Below, piece by piece: positions 7,350 to 14,513 of a DNA stretch of 29,508 bases. The notes beneath the pieces were generated by a model. It ran no database searches, was not told the origin of the DNA, and saw only the letters and a program-made list of their open reading frames with translations. Location: the NCBI GenBank assembly GCA_002396885.1, contig DGXY01000116.1:1-29508 (forward strand). The letters run 5' to 3'. A program made the position numbers and the translations under genes. Positions within the stretch are counted from its first letter, which is position 1; each line of letters opens with the position of its first letter. This DNA is from Akkermansiaceae bacterium UBA5020 (GTDB taxonomy: Bacteria; Verrucomicrobiota; Verrucomicrobiia; Verrucomicrobiales; DEV007).

Positions 7350-8456
7350 TTACTTGCCGATGAGATTGAAGCGGCCTTTGTCTTTGGCCCCGGCAACTTC
7401 GGAGGAGCGTCCTTCGATCCAGCCGATCGAACGGCCGCGGCCTTTGCCCTTCTTCCGGACCTCGATATCAATCACCTCCATCTCATCATGGCCGACGTCG
7501 CCCAAGGAGAGGCCACTACCGGAAATCTTGGCGGTCACGTTTCGGCGGGGCTTCGACGTGTAGTATTTGATATCGAATTTCCCGGAAGAGCGCGAGGCGC
7601 GAGTATTCACGGAGTCATCGGCACCGTCGTTTTCAATCTCACTGCGGATCTTGACGAGGCCGTTCCCAGTAAGGAGAACCGTTTCGGTTTGGTTGCGACC
7701 AGTCTGATTGAAGAAATCATCACCGATGAGCGGTCCAGTGTCGTCACCGATGACGACGTCGATGACCTGTTGGTTCAGATCGAGGCGGAAATCGCCACGC
7801 TTCTGATCCTTGAGGAGGTTGTCGTCATGGCGATCCAAGACGTAGGTTCCGGTCGTTTCCGTTTCGAAAGTGAGGGTGAGATCATCCCAACGATCCGGCT
7901 TGAATGTCGCGACGATCGTGGCGGTGGTGGCATCGACGGCATTGTAAACGTAGGTGAAAGGGTCGACGTCGCCGGGTTCGAATTCGCGACCCTCCGTTTC
8001 GGTGAGGAACTCAAATCGCTCATCCTCAAGTTGCACCGCCTCCTCGAGGCGGATTCCGTTGAAGTCAGCGGGAGGTGCGGTGTTTCCGCCGCTTTCGGAG
8101 AACCTCCCGGTGTCGGTGTCTTCGAGTGCGGAGTCTTTGTATTCATCCCGCGTGAAGGTGCCGGTGCCGGCGCCGTCCCAGGTCAGGTCCCACTCGTCGT
8201 ATTCGCCGACGTCGTAGGTCACCACCACGGTGGCGGTGGTGGGGCCTGTCGCGAGGAAAGTGTAGGTAAAGGCATCGAGACCACCGGTGACGTCTTGTTT
8301 TGACCCGGCCGAGATACTGTTGAAGGTCAGATAGTCTTCCGGCCCTTCCTCAAAGTAGAGATACTTACCGAGGAGATCCGAGGGCGGAGCTGCCTGGAGG
8401 GAGAAGGGCACGAGGGATGCAATGCTAATAGAGAGGAGTTGGAGTATGATTTTCAT
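7350..8456 (-). CDS. Secreted protein with two internal repeats and a C-terminal beta domain
   Basis: This 368-aa protein has a signal peptide (residues 1-22, ending LQAAP) and no cysteines. Residues about 28-120 and 134-224 are diverged copies of one unit: both carry an F-T-Y core, T-T-A-T-(V/I)-V, an L-T strand, T-G-T and a final D-x-G-x-F. The repeats are acidic. The C-terminal part (about 236-350) turns basic and has the layout DDTGPLIGDDFFNQTG, then a strand pair around GKFDIKYYT and DIEVRKKGKGRGR. It resembles beta domains found in long extracellular proteins of Verrucomicrobia and Planctomycetes, as I recall them. Function is unknown; surface or periplasmic location is inferred. A strong leaderless-type promoter precedes it. 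Confidence 0.7.
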   Translation of the reverse strand: MKIILQLLSISIASLVPFSLQAAPPSDLLGKYLYFEEGPEDYLTFNSISAGSKQDVTGGLDAFTYTFLATGPTTATVVVTYDVGEYDEWDLTWDGAGTGTFTRDEYKDSALEDTDTGRFSESGGNTAPPADFNGIRLEEAVQLEDERFEFLTETEGREFEPGDVDPFTYVYNAVDATTATIVATFKPDRWDDLTLTFETETTGTYVLDRHDDNLLKDQKRGDFRLDLNQQVIDVVIGDDTGPLIGDDFFNQTGRNQTETVLLTGNGLVKIRSEIENDGADDSVNTRASRSSGKFDIKYYTSKPRRNVTAKISGSGLSLGDVGHDEMEVIDIEVRKKGKGRGRSIGWIEGRSSEVAGAKDKGRFNLIGK

Positions 8457-8463
8457 CGCTTCC

Positions 8464-8491
8464 AGAATAACAGTGCAGTATATGGGTGCAA
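8464..8491 (-). promoter_or_regulatory. Promoter of the secreted-protein pair, leaderless layout with UP-like element
   Basis: On the minus strand TTGCAC (8486-8491), a 16-bp spacer and TATTCT (8464-8469) sit 7 bases before the ATG at 8456. The stretch just upstream of the -35 (8492-8517) is almost pure A+T and could act as an UP element. This is the best promoter match in the window. Confidence 0.65.
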
Positions 8492-8511
8492 CTAAAATTA
8501 TAAAAGTTTTT

Positions 8512-8540
8512 AAAAAACCGCTTGAAATTACGGAATTTCA
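8512..8540 (-). terminator. Possible terminator of the speA operon
   Basis: On the minus strand a 7-bp stem (TGAAATT and AATTTCA at 8523-8540, 4-nt loop) is followed five bases later by TTTTTT (8512-8517). It lies 33 bp past the stop of the deoxyhypusine-synthase-like gene. The stem is A+T-rich and weak, so termination is only likely. The same A+T-rich DNA may also serve the next promoter. Confidence 0.4.
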
Positions 8541-8573
8541 GATATTTCGCTTAAACCCTCCCTCCGAGTGCTT

Positions 8574-9548
8574 TCACCACCCGAGCACTTGCGCAAACAC
8601 GAGTGGAGCGACGATGGACGCGTCGGACTCAATCATGTATTTCGGCGTGTCGATGCCCAGCTTTCCCCAGGTGATTTTCTCGTTCGGCACGGCTCCGGAG
8701 TAGGAGCCGTAGCTCGTCGTGGAGTCGCTGATCTGGCAGAAATAGGCCCAGAGCGGCACGCCCTCGGCTCCGAAATCCTGATGCAACATCGGGACGACGC
8801 AGATGGGAAAGTCGCCTGCAATGCCTCCGCCGATCTGGAAAAAACCCAGGGGAGAGGCAGCCGCGCTTCCGCGATACCAGCTCGCGAGTTCCATCATGTA
8901 TTCGATGCCGGTCTTCACGACGTGCGGGCTCTTCAGGTTACCCTTCAGGCAGTGCGAAGCGAAGATGTTCGCCGAGGTGCTGTCTTCCCAGCCAGGGACA
9001 AAAATCGGGAGATCCTTTTCGCAGGCGGCGACGAGCCAGCTATCGGCAGGGTCGATCTGGTATTCGTGGGCGAGTTTTCCCCCACGGAGGATGCGGTAGA
9101 GAAACTCGTGAGGAAAATGGCGACGTCCTTCGGCCTCGGCTGATTGCCATTCTTCCAAGAGGACGTGTTCGAGGCGACGGAAGGCTTCTTCCTCGGGAAT
9201 GCAGGTATCGGTGACTCGGTTGAGATGTTGCTCGAGGAGCTCCTGCTCCTGCTCGGGAGTAAGATCACGCCAGTTCGGAATACGGCGGTAGTGATCGTGC
9301 GCGACGAGATTGTAGAGATCCTCCTCGAGATTGGCTCCGGTGCAGCAGATTCCGTGGATCTTTCCCTGACGGATCATCTCGGCGAGGGAGATCCCGAGTT
9401 CCGCCGTGCTCATTGCGCCGGCCATCGTGAAGAACATCCGCCCGCCCGAGTCGAGCAGATCGCACCAGCCGTGCGCCGCATCGACCAGCGTCGCGGCGTT
9501 GAAATGGCGGTAGTGACGCTTGAGGAATTGAGAGACGTGGCCGTCCAT
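8574..9548 (-). CDS. Deoxyhypusine synthase-like protein (polyamine aminobutyl/aminopropyl transfer candidate)
   Basis: The 324-aa protein belongs to the deoxyhypusine synthase family, NAD-dependent enzymes that transfer an aminobutyl group from spermidine through a lysine imine. The family ending is well preserved: YSGAVPNEKITWGKLGID with Lys296 in the WGK motif (the catalytic Lys of the eukaryotic enzyme), then ESDASIVAPLVFAQ; the NAD-site features GAMSTAELGISLAEMIRQG and GGGIAGDFPICVVP are also there. Bacteria lack the eIF5A substrate, so the acceptor is probably a small amine; plant homospermidine synthase arose from this family. It starts 10 bp after speA, which supports a role in polyamine synthesis. 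The ATG at 9548 is chosen because the frame upstream lies inside speA and is low-complexity. Confidence 0.85.
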   Translation of the reverse strand: MDGHVSQFLKRHYRHFNAATLVDAAHGWCDLLDSGGRMFFTMAGAMSTAELGISLAEMIRQGKIHGICCTGANLEEDLYNLVAHDHYRRIPNWRDLTPEQEQELLEQHLNRVTDTCIPEEEAFRRLEHVLLEEWQSAEAEGRRHFPHEFLYRILRGGKLAHEYQIDPADSWLVAACEKDLPIFVPGWEDSTSANIFASHCLKGNLKSPHVVKTGIEYMMELASWYRGSAAASPLGFFQIGGGIAGDFPICVVPMLHQDFGAEGVPLWAYFCQISDSTTSYGSYSGAVPNEKITWGKLGIDTPKYMIESDASIVAPLVFAQVLGW

Positions 9549-9558
9549 GCGATTCCGA

Positions 9559-11556
9559 TCAGCTTTCGAAGTAAGTGTAACCGGCCATGCCTTCGCGATA
9601 AGCCTCGAGGGCCTTGCGTCGTTGCACTGCGGTGATGCGTTCTTCCTGGATGGCGGTCTCGGCGAGTTCGCGGAACTGGTCGACGAGTTTCTTCGGATCG
9701 TGCTCGACGTAGGTGAGAACGTCGGCGACGGAATCCCCCTCGACTTCGCGGGAAAAGCGGACGCGGCCATTCTCCACATCGACGCTCACGGCGTGGGTGT
9801 CGCCGAAGAGGTTGTGAAGGTCGCTGAGTGTCTCCTGATAGGCGCCGACGAGGAAGATGCCGAGGAAGTAGGATTGGTTGTCCTTCGTCTCATGGATGGG
9901 AAGGGCCTCGAGGACCTCCGAGCCGGAAACGTATTTCTTGATCATGCCGTCGCAGTCGCAGGTGACGTCGTGAATCACTCCTTGGCGGGTGGGGCGCTCG
10001 GCGAGGCGGTGCAGCGGCATCACGGGGAAGGCACAATCGATCGCCCAAGAATCGGCGAGCGACTGGAAGATGCTGAAATTCCCGTAATACTGGTCGGCGA
10101 GGAGCCCGGAGAGATCGCGCAATTCCTCGGGCACGTAACGCAGCTCGCGCGTCTGCGTGGCGATGTCGGTCATGGCCCGCCAGTAGCACTGCTCGCAGGC
10201 GGCCCGTTCGCGCAGGCCGATGTCGCCGGTGAGGAAATTCTCGTGGAGTTCCTCGCGGTAGCGGTTCGCCTTGCCGAAGGATTCGAGGAGATTGTCGTCG
10301 TTGATGCCGCCAGCCACTTCGGCGAGGGCGACGAGGGCTTCGCTCGAGTCCTCGGCGATGTTGAGAGCCTCGCGGTTTTCAAAACGGTTCACGTCGAGGA
10401 TCTCGAGGGCGAGCATCGAGTAATGCGCGACCATGGCCCGGCCGGATTCGGTCACGAGGGTGGGATGATCCACCCCGCTCTCGTCGAGAACCCACTTCAC
10501 GGCATCGACGAGGCTGTGACAATACTCGTCGATCGAGTAGTTGGCGCTTGAGGAGCGGGTCGAGCGGGAGCCGTCGTAGTCGACCGCGAGGCCGCCACCG
10601 AGGTTGAGCAGCCCCATCGGAGCCCCTTCCTTGACCAGCCCTGCATAGATGCGCGCCGTCTCCTCGATCGAGCGGCGAATGATGGTGAGGTCGGGGATCT
10701 GCGAGCCCTGATGACAATGCAGCATCTGGAGCCAGCCGAGGCGCCCCCGCTCGCGGAGACGCTCGATCGTCTGAACGAGTTGGGCGAGGTTGAGGCCGAA
10801 GGGACTTTTTTCTCCGCCCGACTTTGCCCACTGCCCGGCGCCTTCGGCGGAAAGCTTGACCCGCACCCCGATGACCGGCTCGACCCCGAGGGCGGCAGAG
10901 CGCTCCTCGATGATGCCGAGTTCGTGCGGCATCTCTAGCACCAACACCACCCGCAAGCCCATGAGTTGTCCGTAGAGGGCGAGGTCGATGAATTCCTCAT
11001 CCTTGTAGCCGTTGCAGACGAGGAGCGCGTCGGGATCTTTGAGATAGGCGAGAGCAGCCATCAGTTCGGGTTTGCTTCCGACTTCGAATCCGTAATGAAA
11101 GCGACGGCCATAAGCGGCGACCTCTTCCGCGACTTGCTGCTGCTGGTTCACCTTGATCGGGAAGACGCCGCGATAGGTGCCGCTGTATTCCAGATCGCTG
11201 ATGGCCTTGGCGAAGCCGTGATAGAGTTCCTCGATGCGGCGCTCGAGGATGCGGGGAAAACGAAGGAGCAGCGGGGGACGGATCCCGCGGGCATCGAGTT
11301 CGTCGAGCAGCTTCGGAATGCTAACCGAATGGGGCGAGCCCGTGGCGCGATCGGTGAGGTCGACGACGACCTCACCCCGGCGCGAAATGGAATAATATCC
11401 GGCTCCCCAGTGATTGATGCCGTAGGTCTCGGCGGCCTCTTCGACCGTCCAGGGATCCTTGGCGGCCTCCACTTCCGCCTTCTTCGACGAGGCGGACGGC
11501 TTCTTGGCGCGGGAAGCGGCGGGACGGGCGGGACTCGGCGTGCGGCGTTGACTCAT
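9559..11556 (-). CDS. speA: Biosynthetic arginine decarboxylase
   Basis: The 665-aa protein is a SpeA-type, PLP-dependent arginine decarboxylase that makes agmatine, the entry to polyamine synthesis. The alanine-racemase-like barrel holds the PLP lysine in GVFPIKVNQQQQ (Lys135), MLHCHQGSQI, and the phosphate-binding LLNLGGGLAVDYDGS (316-330). The C-terminal region has the active-site cysteine in HDVTCDCDGMIKKY (Cys533), where a second Cys535 replaces the usual Ser. Length is normal. About 33 N-terminal residues are Ala/Lys/Ser/Pro-rich and disordered-looking. It heads a two-gene operon with the deoxyhypusine-synthase-like gene. No agmatinase or agmatine deiminase is in the window. Confidence 0.95.
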   Translation of the reverse strand: MSQRRTPSPARPAASRAKKPSASSKKAEVEAAKDPWTVEEAAETYGINHWGAGYYSISRRGEVVVDLTDRATGSPHSVSIPKLLDELDARGIRPPLLLRFPRILERRIEELYHGFAKAISDLEYSGTYRGVFPIKVNQQQQVAEEVAAYGRRFHYGFEVGSKPELMAALAYLKDPDALLVCNGYKDEEFIDLALYGQLMGLRVVLVLEMPHELGIIEERSAALGVEPVIGVRVKLSAEGAGQWAKSGGEKSPFGLNLAQLVQTIERLRERGRLGWLQMLHCHQGSQIPDLTIIRRSIEETARIYAGLVKEGAPMGLLNLGGGLAVDYDGSRSTRSSSANYSIDEYCHSLVDAVKWVLDESGVDHPTLVTESGRAMVAHYSMLALEILDVNRFENREALNIAEDSSEALVALAEVAGGINDDNLLESFGKANRYREELHENFLTGDIGLRERAACEQCYWRAMTDIATQTRELRYVPEELRDLSGLLADQYYGNFSIFQSLADSWAIDCAFPVMPLHRLAERPTRQGVIHDVTCDCDGMIKKYVSGSEVLEALPIHETKDNQSYFLGIFLVGAYQETLSDLHNLFGDTHAVSVDVENGRVRFSREVEGDSVADVLTYVEHDPKKLVDQFRELAETAIQEERITAVQRRKALEAYREGMAGYTYFES

Positions 11557-11756
11557 TTCGGATGGGTGTCTCGAAGGACAGGATTACAGAGGAAACAAAG
11601 GGTTACGACAGACAAAGCGGAACAGTCTCAAACGACCGCCCGTCCCGCAAGTGGCGTCTCAGGAAAATACCGACATATTTCCCATCCTTTCCCATTCCCA
11701 AATGGGTCTTTCCCTTGCCGTCGGGGCAAAGCGTAGTAATCTCCCGAACCTCACTG
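11557..11756. other. Intergenic region between speA and tRNA-Val
   Basis: These 200 bp lie between the divergent speA start and the tRNA. A hairpin (CCCATT 11691-11696, AATGGG 11701-11706, 4-nt loop) is followed on the plus strand by a pyrimidine tract. TAGTAAT (11734-11740) could be the -10 of the tRNA gene, but no good -35 stands at the right distance. For speA, TGTAAT on the minus strand about 26 bases before the ATG is a candidate -10. There is no Shine-Dalgarno for speA. Confidence 0.35.
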
Positions 11757-11831
11757 GCGCGAATAGCTCAGCGGTAGAGCATCTCGTTTACACCGAGGCG
11801 GTCGGGGGTTCGAATCCCTCTTCGCGCACCA
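11757..11831 (+). tRNA. tRNA-Val (anticodon UAC)
   Basis: A complete cloverleaf can be folded by hand. The acceptor stem pairs GCGCGAA (11757-11763) with TTCGCGC (11821-11827), followed by discriminator A and an encoded CCA. The D stem is GCTC/GAGC. The anticodon stem TCTCG/CGAGG encloses loop TTTACAC, which gives anticodon TAC (valine, GUA and related codons). The T arm is GGGGG-TTCGAAT-CCCTC. The 24 bp from the T loop to just past CCA are duplicated 171 bp downstream. Confidence 0.95.
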
Positions 11832-12003
11832 GCACAGGAATTTCGGTATCTGATTCGTGGAGTCGTTTGAGGTTCCAGCCCCCGACCGCAGGTCGGGACT
11901 GCCCGTTGGGGCAAAGCTCCAATCACGAAAGGGCGAAGCCTGAATGGCAGGTCAGGGAGCGGGAACCGATCCCTGACCATTCGAATCCCTCTTCGCGCAC
12001 CAG
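11809..12003 (+). mobile_element. tRNA 3'-end duplication bracketing a 147-bp structured insert (att-like scar)
   Basis: The 24-bp end of the tRNA, from TTCGAAT through CCAG, is at 11809-11832 and again, without a mismatch, at 11980-12003. Duplications running from the T loop to the tRNA end are the usual footprint of tyrosine-recombinase integration. The 147 bp between carry no integrase and no plausible gene, but are rich in hairpins: CCCGACC/GGTCGGG (11881-11897), GCCC/GGGC (11901-11912) and GGTCAGGGA/TCCCTGACC (11950-11978). It may be a deletion remnant of an island, a small palindromic element, or a decayed second tRNA-Val. Confidence 0.55.
11950..11978. repeat. Perfect 9-bp hairpin next to the second tRNA-end copy
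   Basis: GGTCAGGGA (11950-11958) and TCCCTGACC (11970-11978) form a stem with an 11-nt loop. It ends one base before the duplicated tRNA 3' end begins. No T tract follows on either strand, so it is not an intrinsic terminator; it looks like part of the inserted element. Confidence 0.6.
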
Positions 12004-12021
12004 TTCCGGAGCAATGCGGGC

Positions 12022-12050
12022 TTTCCAGAGCGTTCGGAATGCTTCATTCT
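12022..12050 (+). promoter_or_regulatory. Candidate promoter of the NHL-repeat gene, leaderless layout
   Basis: TTTCCA (12022-12027), a 17-bp spacer and CATTCT (12045-12050) stand 6 bases before the ATG at 12057. The position favours that ATG over the one at 12039, which would lie within the promoter. The -10 is a weaker match than at the Dabb or 368-aa genes. Confidence 0.45.
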
Positions 12051-12056
12051 TGTGGG

Positions 12057-13136
12057 ATGAACGTATTCTTTGCCGCGACGGGGTTGGGTTTCTCACTCGG
12101 GGCCCTGACCCTTCACGCTCAGGTTGAACTGATCGCCGGTGCCCCGAAGACGGAGCCGGTGAGCGAACCCTTCAGTGTCGATTTTGATTCCAAGGGGATC
12201 CTCTACGGCGTCGAGTTCACCAAGGCCAACCGGATCTTTCGGGTCGTCGGGGGCAAGGTCGGGTTTGTCGCCGGGGTGAATCACAATGCCGAGAAAGAAA
12301 AGCCGGCTCCCGGCACCGAGGTCAAAGATGGTCCGGATCCACTCGCCGCCGTCTTCAACGGGATGCACGACATCCAGATCACGAGGGACGATGTCGCGAT
12401 CATCGGCGACTCCTTCCATCACCGGATACGGCGCTTCGATTTGAAATCCGGGGCGGTGAGCACCCTCGCGGGCACGGGCGAAAAGGGCTTCGGGGGGGAC
12501 GGTGGACCTGCGACCAAGGCGAAGTTCAACGTCACCATGACCGCTTCTCTCTCACCCGAGGGCAAGCGCATCCTTGTCGCGGACATCGGCAATCACCGCA
12601 CCCGGCTCATCGATCTTGCTTCCGGTCTTGTCGCCACGGTCGCGGGGAGCGGAAAGGGAGGACTGCCCGTCGATGGCGCTCCGGCCCTTGAGGCATCGAT
12701 GGGAGACACCCGGGCCGCGGCCGAAGCGGCCGACGGGACCCTCTACGTGTTGCTGCGTGGTGGCAATGCCCTCGTCGAAGTGAAGGACGGCAAGGTCCGC
12801 ACCGTCGTGAATGGCGCCGGCAAAAAAGGCTACAGCGGCGACGGTGGACCGGCGATCGAAGCGACGATGAATGGACCCAAATATGTCGCGATGGACCGGG
12901 AGGGCCGCGTCCTCATCGCCGATGCGGAGAATCACTGCATCCGACGCTTCGATCCGGTGTCGGGGGAGATCGAGCGGATCGCAGGGTTGCCGCCGAAGGC
13001 GTCCGACGGTATCGGCGCGAGCCTGCTCGAGACCGGACTGCGCCGTCCCCACGGCGTGCGCATCGGCCCGGACGGACGGATCTACGTCTGCGACACCTAC
13101 AACAACCGGGTCCTCGCGGCGCCTTACAAGAACTGA
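12057..13136 (+). CDS. Secreted NHL-repeat beta-propeller protein
   Basis: The 359-aa protein has a signal peptide (about residues 1-22, ending TLHAQ) and then a series of NHL-type blades, so it is probably a secreted or periplasmic six-bladed propeller. Recurring blade pieces are GDSFHHRIRRFDL, ADIGNHRTRLIDL, ADAENHCIRRFDP and CDTYNNRVL, and two inter-blade loops have the pattern G(F/Y)xGDGGPA. NHL propellers bind proteins or ligands and sometimes act as lyases or lactonases; no catalytic set is evident. The start at 12057 puts the signal peptide at the N-terminus; an in-frame ATG at 12039 would add six residues. It is followed 12 bp later by a small membrane protein. Confidence 0.85.
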   Translation: MNVFFAATGLGFSLGALTLHAQVELIAGAPKTEPVSEPFSVDFDSKGILYGVEFTKANRIFRVVGGKVGFVAGVNHNAEKEKPAPGTEVKDGPDPLAAVFNGMHDIQITRDDVAIIGDSFHHRIRRFDLKSGAVSTLAGTGEKGFGGDGGPATKAKFNVTMTASLSPEGKRILVADIGNHRTRLIDLASGLVATVAGSGKGGLPVDGAPALEASMGDTRAAAEAADGTLYVLLRGGNALVEVKDGKVRTVVNGAGKKGYSGDGGPAIEATMNGPKYVAMDREGRVLIADAENHCIRRFDPVSGEIERIAGLPPKASDGIGASLLETGLRRPHGVRIGPDGRIYVCDTYNNRVLAAPYKN

Positions 13137-13148
13137 ATCGCCCCGTAG

Positions 13149-13493
13149 ATGTTCTGGATCCTCGTCATTGCGATCGTGTTGGTTCACCTCAATCTCGAAT
13201 ACCGTCTCTGGGTTCGGAGGGAGGAAGATGTCTTCGCGAAGTATCGCGACGGGAAGATGGCGCCGCTAACCGCCGCCAAATGGGCTTACTACGCCAAGGC
13301 GGTTTTTCTGCTCGCCCTGATCCTCTTGCAGGTGGCGGGCCTTGAATTCCGGGGGGCGCTGATCTTTGCTTTCACGGTTTATGCCGTCCTCTTGCAATGG
13401 CTGCTGCCCTTCAAGATTTACAATTTCCTGAATCTCATGCTCGCCGTGGCCTGTCTCGCCGAATGGGCCTGGACGAGATGGGGAGGCGCTTGA
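13149..13493 (+). CDS. Small polytopic membrane protein of unknown function
   Basis: I do not recognise this 114-aa protein. It has four hydrophobic stretches, about residues 2-15, 47-63, 68-86 and 92-107. A charged loop (YRLWVRREEDVFAKYRDGKM) follows the first. The pattern is that of a small inner-membrane protein. It starts 12 bp after the NHL gene, so it may be translated from the same mRNA. A near-palindrome of A and T runs (13497-13516) follows its stop and lies just before the next promoter. Confidence 0.65.
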   Translation: MFWILVIAIVLVHLNLEYRLWVRREEDVFAKYRDGKMAPLTAAKWAYYAKAVFLLALILLQVAGLEFRGALIFAFTVYAVLLQWLLPFKIYNFLNLMLAVACLAEWAWTRWGGA

Positions 13494-13518
13494 AGGGCGT
13501 TTTTCCCGAAAAATGCGG

Positions 13519-13546
13519 TTGGCCCCGCCCCGGTGGACGCTAGAAT
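13519..13546 (+). promoter_or_regulatory. Promoter of the uracil-DNA glycosylase gene, leaderless layout
   Basis: TTGGCC (13519-13524), a 16-bp spacer and TAGAAT (13541-13546) stand 6 bases before the ATG at 13553. An inverted repeat (GCGTTTTTC and GAAAAATGC, 13497-13516) lies immediately upstream of the -35 and could be an operator or a weak terminator of the gene before it. Confidence 0.55.
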
Positions 13547-13552
13547 GCATCC

Positions 13553-14494
13553 ATGCTAGGGAACCATGCCATCTCCGCGGGATTAAAAGTCCTCGCGGGA
13601 ATCCTCGAACGGGAAAAAGCCCGTGGGGGCGACTCCGTGGCGATCTCGCCCGAGGCGATCGCAGCCCTGCAAGATTTGCCGTCGGTCATTCACGGACGAC
13701 GGCAAGCCCTCGCCGCCGCGTGCGTCCCGGTCGAGGTCGCCGCGGTGGTTGCGCCGACTGTCGCCGTCGCCGCAGCGGGCGAACCGATCCATCAGATCCC
13801 GGCAGCCGTGGTCAAGCCCGCCCCCGTAGCCGAAGAGGGGCGCGACGAGGCTTGGCGGCGGGCGCAGCTGAATGCAATTTTCAAATCCGTCAAAAACGCG
13901 CCCGAGCCCAAAGCGCTCGGCACGCTCTTCGAGACGGTCGTGTTTGCCTCGGGCAATCCTTCTGCCGAGATCGTCTTGGTCGGGGAGGCTCCCGGAGCGG
14001 AAGAGGAGAAATTGAAGAAGCCCTTTGTCGGTCCCTCAGGCCAAAAGCTCGAACAGATTCTCAAGGCGATGGGGCTCTCACGCGAGGAGGTCTACATTTC
14101 CAACATCGTCAAATTCCGGCCGAAAAAGGGAGATGGTCGTTTCCAAGGATCGAGCAATCGACCGCCGACGCACGAGGAAATGGCCTCGTGCCTGCCCTTC
14201 ATCCGCGCCGAGATCGAAGTCCTGCGTCCCCGCGTCATCGTGGCCCTCGGACGAACCGCAGCGGAGGGATTGCTTGAGCAGGGCGGAGCGCTCGGAGCGT
14301 TTCGCGCCGGAACTCATCAGTTCGGCGGGATCCCCGTGGTCGTCACCTATCATCCCAGCTACCTCCTCCGGCAGGAAGCTGTCTCGCCCGAGGAAGGCAA
14401 GATCGCGAAACGCCAGGTCTGGGAAGACATGCTGCGCGTGATGGAAATCACCGGCTTGCCCATTTCCGAAAAGCAGCGGAATTTCTTTCTTTGA
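13553..14494 (+). CDS. Family 4-like uracil-DNA glycosylase lacking most Fe-S cysteines
   Basis: The C-terminal 190 residues of this 313-aa protein match the family 4 uracil-DNA glycosylases, which remove uracil from DNA as the first step of base-excision repair. Motif A is LVGEAPGAEEEK (142-153), followed by PFVGPSGQKLE; motif B is YHPSYLLR (266-273). Family 4 enzymes hold a 4Fe-4S cluster by four cysteines. Here the usual CxxC before motif A is absent, the cysteine of the NxVKCRP segment is Phe188 (SNIVKFRP), and only Cys213 (ASCLPF) remains. The first about 95 residues are an Ala/Val/Pro-rich extension of unknown role. It is followed 19 bp later by the DUF4230-like gene. Confidence 0.85.
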   Translation: MLGNHAISAGLKVLAGILEREKARGGDSVAISPEAIAALQDLPSVIHGRRQALAAACVPVEVAAVVAPTVAVAAAGEPIHQIPAAVVKPAPVAEEGRDEAWRRAQLNAIFKSVKNAPEPKALGTLFETVVFASGNPSAEIVLVGEAPGAEEEKLKKPFVGPSGQKLEQILKAMGLSREEVYISNIVKFRPKKGDGRFQGSSNRPPTHEEMASCLPFIRAEIEVLRPRVIVALGRTAAEGLLEQGGALGAFRAGTHQFGGIPVVVTYHPSYLLRQEAVSPEEGKIAKRQVWEDMLRVMEITGLPISEKQRNFFL

Positions 14495-14513
14495 TGCGAC
14501 CGAGGCGACTCCC

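Noticed and set aside
8574..9548. True deoxyhypusine synthase acting on an eIF5A-like protein
   Set aside because: eIF5A is not found in bacteria, and the operon partner is arginine decarboxylase; a small-amine substrate is more likely.
11768..11980. Minus-strand 70-codon frame over the tRNA-Val gene and insert
   Set aside because: Its product is just the antisense of tRNA stems and hairpins; such frames are a frequent false gene call at tRNA loci.
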